DNA of 33,204 bases from Bacillota bacterium (GTDB taxonomy: Bacteria; Bacillota; Limnochordia; Darwinibacteriales; DTU012), in assembly GCA_012798795.1 (NCBI GenBank), contig JAAZMN010000032.1, positions 1 to 33,204 on the forward strand. The letters run 5' to 3'. The position numbers and the translations under genes are program-made. Under the pieces are notes generated by a model. It was given only the letters and a program-made list of their open reading frames with translations. It searched no databases and was not told the origin of the DNA. Each line of letters opens with the position of its first letter. Position 1 is the stretch's first letter. Shown here piece after piece: positions 10,132-18,167 of this stretch.

Positions 10132-11201
10132 TACTGATTTCCACTCAGTTTTTCAATTAGCTTGATAATTTCATCAGAAGCATTTTTTAACTTAGACTGT
10201 TCCATTGCTTTTACATAATCTGCTTGCTTATGATTTAAATGCCGAATAGTGCTTAATAATTCACTTTGAGTTAAATTCTCTTCTTTCAATACTACGCTAA
10301 AACCTTGTTTTGCAAATGATTCTGCATTTAACACTTGATCTCCCCGGCTAGCTCCTTTGGATAAAGGAATTAATACATGAGGTTTTTTTAATGCCAATAA
10401 TTCAAATAAAACATTAGCACCGGCTCTTGAAACAACCAGGTCGGCAAGGGCAAATATATCAGGCAGTTCTTGAGAAACATATTCAAACTGGCAGTAGCCT
10501 GGAGCTTCAATTGATAAATCCAAATTGCCTTTACCGCAGATATGAATCAATTGAAATTCGCGCAGTAGTTCATCTAATCCTAAGCGAATTACCTGATTAA
10601 TCCGTACAGCCCCCAAGCTCCCTCCTATAACCAATATTACCGGTTTTTCTTCTGTAAACTTACACATTTCTCGGGCTCGGTTCTTGTCACCAGAAAACAG
10701 CGTCTTCCTAATGGGATTACCGGTAATTGTTGCTTTCTCTTTAGGTACATATTCAATTGTTTCTGGGAAAGCAAGACACAGATGGGCAGCAAATGGCAAT
10801 GCTAGTTTATTGGCAAGCCCGGGAGTGAAATCAGACTCATGTAAAACTACAGGAATTCCCAGAAACTTAGCTGCCACAGATACCGGCAGCGAAACAAAAC
10901 CGCCTTTACTGAAAACAATGTTAGGTCTAATTTTTCGTAATATAAAATAAGCATCAATGACACCTTTTACCACTCTAAACGGATCAGTGAAATTCTTTAC
11001 ATCAAAGTACCGCCGCAGTTTTCCTGCACTAATGGGATGGTATGGAATTGAATCACCAATTAATTCACGTTCTATCCCATAATGCGTACCGATGTAATCA
11101 ATTTTCCAATTTAGTTTAGTTAATTCTGGAATTAATGCTAAGTTTGGAGTAACATGACCAGCAGAACCACCGCCTGTTAAAACAATCCTTTTCACCCGCA
11201 T
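10131..11201 (-). CDS. murG: undecaprenyldiphospho-muramoylpentapeptide beta-N-acetylglucosaminyltransferase
   Basis: RIVLTGGGSAGHVTPNLALIPEL...SKGGFVSLPVSVAAKFLGIPVVLHESDFTPGLANKLALPFA...GGSLGAVRIN. Confidence 0.93.
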   Translation of the reverse strand: MRVKRIVLTGGGSAGHVTPNLALIPELTKLNWKIDYIGTHYGIERELIGDSIPYHPISAGKLRRYFDVKNFTDPFRVVKGVIDAYFILRKIRPNIVFSKGGFVSLPVSVAAKFLGIPVVLHESDFTPGLANKLALPFAAHLCLAFPETIEYVPKEKATITGNPIRKTLFSGDKNRAREMCKFTEEKPVILVIGGSLGAVRINQVIRLGLDELLREFQLIHICGKGNLDLSIEAPGYCQFEYVSQELPDIFALADLVVSRAGANVLFELLALKKPHVLIPLSKGASRGDQVLNAESFAKQGFSVVLKEENLTQSELLSTIRHLNHKQADYVKAMEQSKLKNASDEIIKLIEKLSGNQ

Positions 11202-11305
11202 ATGCCTCCTACCTCAAATCTAATGAAGTGCTTACATTAAGAGTAACAGAATTTCCCATATTTTCCAAGACCTGCATTGAATGTCCTTGCACTAAGCAGG
11301 AAATC

Positions 11306-11335
11306 TTACCATAACATAGAAACTATGCATATAAT
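11306..11335 (+). promoter_or_regulatory. candidate promoter with inverted repeat in the spacer, upstream of the HTH-MBL gene
   Basis: TTACCA (11306-11311), 18-nt spacer, TATAAT (11330-11335); spacer contains CATAG-AAA-CTATG (11315-11327). Confidence 0.45.
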
Positions 11336-11362
11336 TACCAATAACTCTAAGGGGGGTATATT

Positions 11363-12160
11363 ATGTCAGATAGAATACCTCTAGAAGACTTATTCGGCGA
11401 TATTATTCAAAAAGCACGTCAAGGGTTGAATTTCAGCCAACAAGATTTGGCTGAAAAACTTGATTTGACTCTTAAACAAATTGAAGCAATTGAATCATAT
11501 CGTTTAATTCCTGAAAGGATATATATTAATCGACTGGCTCGTGTTCTCCAATTAAACCCGGTGCGATTAGGGAATATCATTAAACTAAAATCCATTAATT
11601 CTTTTATAAAGACTGTAACTGATGCTTTTGAAACTCATATCTTATATGGAAAACCCGGCCAAGCAAATTGTTATATTACAGTATCAAAACGCATAAAATC
11701 ATGTGTGATTATTGATCCGGGAGTCAATATTAATCGGATTACCGAAATAATAAAACAAATCGACTGCCAACCTCAAGCTGTATTGATCACTCATAATCAT
11801 ACAGATCACACCCATAACTTGAATGCTATCGTTGAATTGTATAATTGTGAAGTATATCCGGATACCATCAGTGCTCTAGAACTAACTGCTTTACTGCCTG
11901 AAATCGAAATTTGGAAAACACCCGGTCACTCCGATGAGAGTAAGTGCTTTCTCCTACCAGGATCTATATTTGTCGGCGATTTAATGTTTGCCGGTTCAGT
12001 AGGCAGAGCCAACCCTAAGTGTTGGGCTAGACATCGAGAATTTGTAAATCAAGTACTGACACTGGAAAATGACACTTATATTTTCCCAGGACATGGACCG
12101 GTAACTACAGTTAAGACAGAGAAGAAGATTAATCCTTTTTATGAATTAGAGGCGAAATAA
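11363..12160 (+). CDS. XRE-type HTH domain fused to metallo-beta-lactamase-fold hydrolase
   Basis: N-terminal FSQQDLAEKLDLTLKQIEAIESYRLIPERIYINRLARVL (HTH); C-terminal THNHTDH, TPGHSDES, FVGDLMFAGSVGR, FPGHGP (MBL metal motifs); AAGGGGGG RBS. Confidence 0.88.
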   Translation: MSDRIPLEDLFGDIIQKARQGLNFSQQDLAEKLDLTLKQIEAIESYRLIPERIYINRLARVLQLNPVRLGNIIKLKSINSFIKTVTDAFETHILYGKPGQANCYITVSKRIKSCVIIDPGVNINRITEIIKQIDCQPQAVLITHNHTDHTHNLNAIVELYNCEVYPDTISALELTALLPEIEIWKTPGHSDESKCFLLPGSIFVGDLMFAGSVGRANPKCWARHREFVNQVLTLENDTYIFPGHGPVTTVKTEKKINPFYELEAK

Positions 12161-12162
12161 AA

Positions 12163-13575
12163 ATGAAACAACCGGTTCAAATGTGTAAGTTCATTAATGA
12201 AAATCTTGCAGAAGTCAATTTATTTGGAGACGATCAACGCAAATTGAATACAGTCCAAAATAGTACTTTCCGCATCTCTCCGCAACCGTTTACCATTGAT
12301 ATTGATACATACAATGTACTGAACAATCTGGGCCCGTTACTATATAAGTTTTATCAAGGGATAAATAATCTGTACGATTTATCAGTTCGTGGGCATCTTC
12401 CTAATTGGATCCACCTATACCTTGATGCCGGTAAAACCGAACTGGTGCTCAATTATGGGCAAATGCGTCGCTTTAAGCAAGATATACCATTAATAATTCG
12501 CCCAGACATTATTCTTACAGACAATGGATTAAGTATATCCGAACTGGACTCCGTTCCCGGCGGATTTGGCCTACTTGCTGCTTTATCAGAACAATATGCC
12601 GAATTGGGCTGGGAACTCGTTGGTGGAAATGACGGTATTATAAAAGGTTTTTCTAATATTATTCGTTCACTCACCGATAAACCTAATCCTATTTTGGCAA
12701 TTATTGTTTCACAGGAATCCAGTGACTATTTAGGTGAAATGCAATGGACAGCCTCTGCTCTTAATAAACATGGATTACTAAGTTTTACTACTGCGCCTGA
12801 AGATATTATTTTCAAAGAAAACGGATTGTTTGTTGAAAAAAATAATCAATTATACCAGATTGATGTAGTCTATCGATTCTTTGAACTGTTTGATCTAAAA
12901 AATATCCCTAAAATTGATCTAATCCTCTATGCAATTCGCAAACAATTAGTAGTAGTCACTCCGCCGATAAAAAGCTATCTTGAAGAGAAAATGTTGTTTG
13001 CACTTTTCCACCATCCCGGTTTAAAAGATTACTGGATTAGTCAGCTTGGAGAATCAGGCTTTCATCAATTAAAGAAAGTTTTCCCTTATACATGGATATT
13101 GGATAATCGACCTGTTCCACCATATGCAACCATTCCAAATTTAAATATAGCAGAAAACCCAGTTACAGATTGGAATCAACTGAAAACAATGACTAAAAGC
13201 CAGCGAGAACTAGTAATCAAAATCTCCGGCTTTTCTGAACTTGCTTGGGGAAGCCGTGGCGTAAGTATCGGTCATGACATGTCTAAAGCTGACTGGGCGG
13301 AAGTTATCGACAACGCCCTTGATAGCTTTCCCAATAATCCATATATACTGCAGAGATTTATGAAAGGCAGGCAAGTTTCAGCAGAGTATTATGATTTTGA
13401 AGAAAATAAACTGAAAAACATGCGGGGACGGGTTAGACTGTGCCCCTATTATATGATATATGATGATAAAGTACATCTAACCGGTGCTTTGGCTACCATC
13501 TGCCCTCTCAATAAAAAAATAATTCACGGCATGGTAGATTCGATCATGATTCCCACATCATTAGCAGAGGAGTGA
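12163..13575 (+). CDS. circularly permuted ATP-grasp-like (amide ligase-like) protein of unknown function
   Basis: 470 aa; IIRPDIILTDNGLSISELDSVPGGFGLLAALSEQYAELGW followed by LVIKISGFSELAWGSRGVSIGHDM and YILQRFMKGRQVSAEYYDF, reminiscent of glutathionylspermidine synthase/CP-ATP-grasp architecture. Family assignment by eye only. Confidence 0.55.
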   Translation: MKQPVQMCKFINENLAEVNLFGDDQRKLNTVQNSTFRISPQPFTIDIDTYNVLNNLGPLLYKFYQGINNLYDLSVRGHLPNWIHLYLDAGKTELVLNYGQMRRFKQDIPLIIRPDIILTDNGLSISELDSVPGGFGLLAALSEQYAELGWELVGGNDGIIKGFSNIIRSLTDKPNPILAIIVSQESSDYLGEMQWTASALNKHGLLSFTTAPEDIIFKENGLFVEKNNQLYQIDVVYRFFELFDLKNIPKIDLILYAIRKQLVVVTPPIKSYLEEKMLFALFHHPGLKDYWISQLGESGFHQLKKVFPYTWILDNRPVPPYATIPNLNIAENPVTDWNQLKTMTKSQRELVIKISGFSELAWGSRGVSIGHDMSKADWAEVIDNALDSFPNNPYILQRFMKGRQVSAEYYDFEENKLKNMRGRVRLCPYYMIYDDKVHLTGALATICPLNKKIIHGMVDSIMIPTSLAEE

Positions 13576-14678
13576 GTGACATATACAGACAAGAAAAGAA
13601 TTGGCGAAACTGGAGTTGGCAGTTTGCTAACCGGCTGCGGACTCAAGCAGATTTTGAAAAGTATTTTACTCTTACAGACAGCGAAAAAATGGCCTTTTTG
13701 GGCAAACCGCCTTTTGCAGTGGCTGTCACTCCTTATTATGCATCGCTAATAGATAAATTGAATCCTAACTGCCCTATCAGGCGTCAGGCAATACCATTAA
13801 GTCAAGAATTAACTTGTGGCATCAATGATTTAACGGATCCGCTTAATGAAGAAAGATTATCTCCCGTTGATAATTTGATCCACCGTTATCCTGATCGAGT
13901 ATTATTAATTGCTACTGAAATCTGTCACACATACTGCCGTCACTGCACTCGCAGGAGAAGAGTAGGGGTTAAAAAATTAGTAATTAGTCATGAACAGTTA
14001 AACAATGCAGTGGCCTATATCAGCAGTAATAAACAAATACGCGATGTATTAATCAGCGGCGGTGACCCATTGACCTTAAATGATCAACAGTTGGAAAAAA
14101 TTATCAAAGCGATTAGAGATATCCCGCATGTTGAAGTAATCCGAATTGGCACCCGGACCCCTGTTACTAACCCATTTCGAATTACAGAAGAACTGGTTCA
14201 AATGTTAAAAGCATATCATCCTCTTTGGATGAATACTCAGTTTAATCATTATCTGGAAATTACGGAAGAAGCAAAGCAGGCATGTAAATTACTAGTTGAT
14301 GCAGGAATACCCTTGGGAAATCAAACAGTATTACTGCGGGGAATCAATGACAGCGTAGAAGTCCAGAAAAAGCTAGTTCAAAAATTAATTCAAATCCGAG
14401 TTCGGCCCTATTACTTATACCAATGTGACCTAGCCGAAGGTATTGAGCATTTTCGAACACCGGTAGCACTGGGAACAGAAATTATGGAAAGTTTACAGGG
14501 CCATACTTCTGGATTTGCGGTTCCATCTTTTGTGATTGATGCACCTGGTGGCGGTGGTAAGATTCCTGTATTACCACAATATGTAATCTGCCAAACTCCA
14601 AAAAAAGTTGTGCTGAGAAATTATGAAGGAAAAATGTTTACTTATCCCGAACCAAATAAAAAATGGAAAGAGGAATGA
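13572..14678 (+). CDS. kamA: lysine 2,3-aminomutase (KamA family radical SAM), GTG start
   Basis: RYPDRVLLIATEICHTYCRHCTRRRRVG (CxxxCxxC), VLISGGDPLTL, RVRPYYLYQCDLAEGIEHFRTPV, FVIDAPGGGGKIPVLPQYVI; GTGA overlap with the upstream stop. Confidence 0.92.
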   Translation: MSDIYRQEKNWRNWSWQFANRLRTQADFEKYFTLTDSEKMAFLGKPPFAVAVTPYYASLIDKLNPNCPIRRQAIPLSQELTCGINDLTDPLNEERLSPVDNLIHRYPDRVLLIATEICHTYCRHCTRRRRVGVKKLVISHEQLNNAVAYISSNKQIRDVLISGGDPLTLNDQQLEKIIKAIRDIPHVEVIRIGTRTPVTNPFRITEELVQMLKAYHPLWMNTQFNHYLEITEEAKQACKLLVDAGIPLGNQTVLLRGINDSVEVQKKLVQKLIQIRVRPYYLYQCDLAEGIEHFRTPVALGTEIMESLQGHTSGFAVPSFVIDAPGGGGKIPVLPQYVICQTPKKVVLRNYEGKMFTYPEPNKKWKEE

Positions 14679-14683
14679 AATCT

Positions 14684-15424
14684 ATGAATCCTGTTGCTTT
14701 TTCAATTGGTAGTTTGGATATATATTGGTATGGTATTCTAGTCGCTACCGCATTCTTAATTGGCTACCTAAATACACTGCACAACACAAAGCGATACGGT
14801 CTCGATTCGGATTTAGTACAAGATCTGTTATTCAAGCTCTGTATTGCTGTAATTATCGGTGCACGTTTAGGAGTGATTGTAGTCAACTTAGAATACTATC
14901 TGGCCAATCCTCTGCACATGTTGACCCGTGCAGGTCTTGGTTCCCACGGAGCGATAATAACTGCTATGGTCTTAGGATATTTCTGGGTGAAAAAGGCAAA
15001 CCTATCCTATTGGACCATGGCCGACGCCATTGCACCGTCAATTTCAATAGGACATATTTTCGTGCGTTTAGGAAATTTCATCAACGGAGAACTTTATGGT
15101 TCACCGACAGCTCTGCCTTGGGCAGTCGAATTTCCATACAGCGGACAACCGGTCCATCCGGCACAGATTTATGAAACGCTGATATCTGGGATCATTCTCA
15201 TTTTTGCTCTAAAATGGGCCCGAAAACCCAAATATCCAGGATACGCTTTTTTTAGAGTAATGCTGGTTCATTCTATTGTGCGATTCTTTATTGACTTTAT
15301 TAGACAGCATTCCTCATTAATCGGACCTTTTGTATTAACCCAAATAATTGCACTTGGATTTACAGTTGTACTTACGATACATTTGTTCAGAATTGAATCT
15401 CGCAGACGCAAGGAACAGCAGTAA
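14684..15424 (+). CDS. lgt: prolipoprotein diacylglyceryl transferase (start corrected to MNPVAFSIG)
   Basis: MNPVAFSIGSLDIYWYGILVATAF, GARLGVIVVNLEYY, GLGSHGAIITAM, RLGNFINGELYGSPTALPWAVEFP, HPAQIYE. Confidence 0.93.
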   Translation: MNPVAFSIGSLDIYWYGILVATAFLIGYLNTLHNTKRYGLDSDLVQDLLFKLCIAVIIGARLGVIVVNLEYYLANPLHMLTRAGLGSHGAIITAMVLGYFWVKKANLSYWTMADAIAPSISIGHIFVRLGNFINGELYGSPTALPWAVEFPYSGQPVHPAQIYETLISGIILIFALKWARKPKYPGYAFFRVMLVHSIVRFFIDFIRQHSSLIGPFVLTQIIALGFTVVLTIHLFRIESRRRKEQQ

Positions 15425-15441
15425 TTTAATTTCTTTTTATG

Positions 15442-16302
15442 CTAATTAGGTTCAATGTGAATACTGATATGATTAGCTTTTTCAATCTTAAGCTTAATTG
15501 CATTTTCCACATCATGTACGATCTGATGGCCTTCGCTAAGACTCATGTCAGAGTCAGCTGTAATGGTTAGCGACACATGATAATCTGTACCAAAACTGTG
15601 TACGAAAACATCTTTTACCGCAGTAATCTCATTAATACTGAGAGCTGCGGTTTTAATTGTTTCTATAATCTCGGATTCCAGTTGTGAATCCATTACCTCA
15701 TCAACAGCTGTTAAAAATATCGCTGCACCGGTTTTAATAATTAACAATGAAACAACGATGGCTGCCAAGGCATCCACCCATGGCCATCCTAATCGGGCTA
15801 GTATTATACCGGTTAGAGAAGCAATCGATGACATAGAATCCGAACGATGATGCCATGCATCTGCTATTAGTGCTTGACTTTGGATCTGTTTACCAACTCT
15901 ATAAGTGTAGCGGTACATCCATTCCTTAACAATTATCGAAATTAAAGCTCCCCAAATAGCGATGCTTGAAGGGGTCACAGCATTACCTATCCGGATTGCC
16001 TTAAATCCTGAATAAAGAATGTTAAAACCCGTTATGATTAGAATAATAGCGAGTATTTTAGCAGCAATAGTTTCAGCTCTGCCATGTCCGTAAGGATGTT
16101 TGGTATCAGCAGGTTGTTTAGCAATCCTCATACCTAATATCACCACGATAGTTGATAAAAAATCCGATGCAGAATGAAAAGAATCGGCAATTAATGCTCT
16201 GCTGTGGGAGAGCAGGCCGATGATTAATTTAAACAATGACAGCAGCCCATTAATAGTTAATGTATGCAGCGATACTTTTTTTGCTTGTTGATAACGGCCC
16301 AT
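15442..16302 (-). CDS. cation diffusion facilitator family transporter
   Basis: SRALIADSFHSASDFLSTIVVILG, KHPYGHGRAETIAA, ALIADAWHHRSDSMSSIASL; ATG at 16302 with GGGGAAG RBS. Confidence 0.93.
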   Translation of the reverse strand: MGRYQQAKKVSLHTLTINGLLSLFKLIIGLLSHSRALIADSFHSASDFLSTIVVILGMRIAKQPADTKHPYGHGRAETIAAKILAIILIITGFNILYSGFKAIRIGNAVTPSSIAIWGALISIIVKEWMYRYTYRVGKQIQSQALIADAWHHRSDSMSSIASLTGIILARLGWPWVDALAAIVVSLLIIKTGAAIFLTAVDEVMDSQLESEIIETIKTAALSINEITAVKDVFVHSFGTDYHVSLTITADSDMSLSEGHQIVHDVENAIKLKIEKANHISIHIEPN

Positions 16303-16330
16303 GAACAAATCTTCCCCTAAATTTGGTGAT

Positions 16331-16379
16331 AAAAAATCTATGAAACTTACTATTAGTACAAGTCAAGTATCATAGATTT
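16331..16379 (-). terminator. terminator downstream of ribU
   Basis: Perfect 10-bp arms AAATCTATGA (16334-16343) / TCATAGATTT (16370-16379); minus-strand transcript ends ...TCATAGATTTTTTATC. Confidence 0.6.
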
Positions 16380-16436
16380 CTTTGCATTCATAATGTATTC
16401 TATGTTTCATCTTGAGATTAGTGCAAATTTATCATC

Positions 16437-17054
16437 TTAATTCTTCTTAAATAACGGCTGCAGCACTTTAAATAAACCAAAACCAACCACAGACATAATA
16501 ATACCTTTTAGCAGATTAAAGGGTACAATAGCGTAAACAATAAGTGTCCTAAAATCTATGATCAATGAGTTTATTTTGGCTGCTGTATTCACGATAGAAT
16601 CTACTGGAATATCGAAAGCTCTAGCATAAAACGGAATTAGGATAAAGTAATTAAATATTCCTCCAAATATAGCCATAGATATCACAGCAGTAAGGCATCC
16701 TACCAGAACCCCTTTTCTATTAACCTGCTTTTGATAAATTATTCCTAGCGGGATAACATAAGCTATGCCTACTAAAAAGTTTGCCAACTCACCTACACCG
16801 AAAGTATTACTGCCAATAATAATCTTCAGCAAATTTTTAAGAAACTCAATGGCTACACCTGCCCAAGTCCCCATGGCAAATGTTCCGATGATAGAAGGTA
16901 CATCACTTATATCCATTTTTAAAAATGCAGGAAAAATTGGCAGCGGAAAATCCAGCAGCATTAAAACAACCCCAACCCCTGATAACATACCGATTTTAAC
17001 CACAGAACCGGTGTCAAGCAATACCCGCCGTTGTTTTTTTAAATCTAATTTCAT
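16437..17054 (-). CDS. ribU: riboflavin ECF transporter S component RibU (start corrected to MKLDLKK)
   Basis: Hydrophobic ~200 aa; PLPIFPAFLKMDISDVPSIIGTFAMGTWAGVAIEFLKNLLKIII, GELANFLVG; downstream of an FMN riboswitch. Confidence 0.88.
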   Translation of the reverse strand: MKLDLKKQRRVLLDTGSVVKIGMLSGVGVVLMLLDFPLPIFPAFLKMDISDVPSIIGTFAMGTWAGVAIEFLKNLLKIIIGSNTFGVGELANFLVGIAYVIPLGIIYQKQVNRKGVLVGCLTAVISMAIFGGIFNYFILIPFYARAFDIPVDSIVNTAAKINSLIIDFRTLIVYAIVPFNLLKGIIMSVVGFGLFKVLQPLFKKN

Positions 17055-17076
17055 TTCACACCCTCTTCTCTGTAAT

Positions 17077-17105
17077 AAAAAAACAACTTGAAATTCTTCA
17101 AGTTG
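17077..17105 (-). terminator. expression-platform terminator of the FMN riboswitch
   Basis: Minus strand CAACTTGAA-GAAT-TTCAAGTTG-TTTTTTT (arms 17105-17097 / 17092-17084). Confidence 0.85.
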
Positions 17106-17162
17106 CATATTGCTTGGAAAGTTACCAAAATATCCGAACTACCTGATTATCCTGTAACCTTT

Positions 17163-17284
17163 TCTTCTCTCATCCAGACTTTACTGTCGGTTTTGGAATT
17201 TCACCAAATCAACAGTGAAAACTCACTGCTCGCGGACTGTTAACCGCCGGTCAGGAATTGCACCCTGCCCCGAAGAATTTCTTA
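17163..17284 (-). ncRNA. FMN riboswitch (RFN element)
   Basis: Minus strand ATTCTTCGGGGCAGGGTGCAATTCCTGACCGGCGGTTAACAGTCCGCGAGCAGTGAG...TGATTTGGTGAAATTCCAAAACCGACAGTAAAGTCTGGATGAGAGAAG. Confidence 0.97.
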
Positions 17285-17299
17285 TGATGTTTTGACTTA

Positions 17300-17328
17300 A
17301 TTATAGAATACAAACTCAGCATCGTCAA
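17300..17328 (-). promoter_or_regulatory. sigma-A-type promoter for the FMN riboswitch-ribU transcript
   Basis: Minus strand TTGACG, 17-nt spacer, TATAAT. Confidence 0.8.
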
Positions 17329-17438
17329 GAGTGTTTTTATTAAAAAAGTAGATTTTGTTGATAAAATAATATATAATATATAGTAATATATATTTCAATG
17401 TCCAAGTACACTTAATAAAGGAGATATCAAACACAGCA

Positions 17439-17969
17439 ATGAATAATTTAGGATTAATGAAAGCAGATGATTTTCCAAAAATATACGATATTATGGTAGA
17501 ATCATTTCCAACATGTGAAATTAGATCATATCAAAAAGCACTACAACTGCTTAATAATCCTAATTACAAAATAATTGTAATCCAGGATCAACAACTTAAA
17601 AAAATCAGTGGGTTTTTTGCAGTATGGAACTTAACATCGTTTAACTTTATTGAACATTTTGCCGTTAGAAAAGATATGCGCGGTTTAGGCATCGGTTCAA
17701 AAGCAATGAAAAAATATATTCACATAAATAGCAGGCCTTTAGTATTAGAAGTGGAAGCATTTCCTACTGAGGAGGCCAAACGACGAATAAAATTTTATCA
17801 GCGATTAGGGTTTGTTGAAAATGAACTAGCTTATTTACAACCTCCAATTGAAAAAGGACAGGCGCGTCCACCTTTAAAAATCATGAACTGCCCATCCCCT
17901 ATTCCCAAAAAGAATTATAAAAATATTAAGGCTGTACTTTTCTCTAAAATATATGGCATTGAAATTTAA
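17439..17969 (+). CDS. GNAT family N-acetyltransferase
   Basis: FAVRKDMRGLGIGSKAMKKYI acetyl-CoA loop and RRIKFYQRLGFVEN C-terminal GNAT motif. Confidence 0.85.
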   Translation: MNNLGLMKADDFPKIYDIMVESFPTCEIRSYQKALQLLNNPNYKIIVIQDQQLKKISGFFAVWNLTSFNFIEHFAVRKDMRGLGIGSKAMKKYIHINSRPLVLEVEAFPTEEAKRRIKFYQRLGFVENELAYLQPPIEKGQARPPLKIMNCPSPIPKKNYKNIKAVLFSKIYGIEI

Positions 17970-18021
17970 CTTAAACGCTGCCTTGTAGAAAGAAAGTAGT
18001 TCTACTCCAATCTCCAAGAAC

Positions 18022-18099
18022 TTATTGTTCTTTCAAAATATCTCTTATCTCAGTCAATAACACCTCTTCTTTTGAAGGTTTAGGTGGTGAAGCAGGTCC
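18022..18099 (-). pseudogene. mscL: 3' remnant of a large-conductance mechanosensitive channel gene (mscL)
   Basis: Minus strand reads *-GPASPPKPSKEEVLLTEIRDILKEQ-*, matching the MscL C-terminus (E. coli ...APTKEEVLLTEIRDLLKEQ...); in-frame stop just upstream and no MscL N-terminal or TM sequence before the neighbouring gene. Confidence 0.7.
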
Positions 18100-18167
18100 T
18101 TAGTATCTTTACTTTAATAATAACTCTTTGCAATAATTCTCCTTTTATTTCAAAATCCCTGCTTGAA

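Noticed and set aside
14725-15174. 149-aa plus-strand ORF inside lgt
   Set aside because: Shadow frame of the clearly coding lgt; low-complexity Cys/Arg-rich translation with no recognisable domain.
17360-17400. AT-rich ATATATAATATATAG tract upstream of the GNAT as a special regulatory element
   Set aside because: Consistent with an ordinary AT-rich promoter region; no clear repeat unit or dyad beyond AT alternation.
17439-17969. GNAT as an AblB-type beta-lysine N-acetyltransferase partner for KamA
   Set aside because: It is ~3 kb away behind opposite-strand genes, only 176 aa, and shows only generic GNAT motifs; no support for AblB assignment.
18015-18032. GAAC-TTATT-GTTC dyad resembling a Gram-positive LexA/SOS box
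   Set aside because: The spacer is 5 nt instead of the 4 nt in the CGAACRNRYGTTYG-type consensus, and it lies at the stop codon of the mscL remnant rather than at a promoter.
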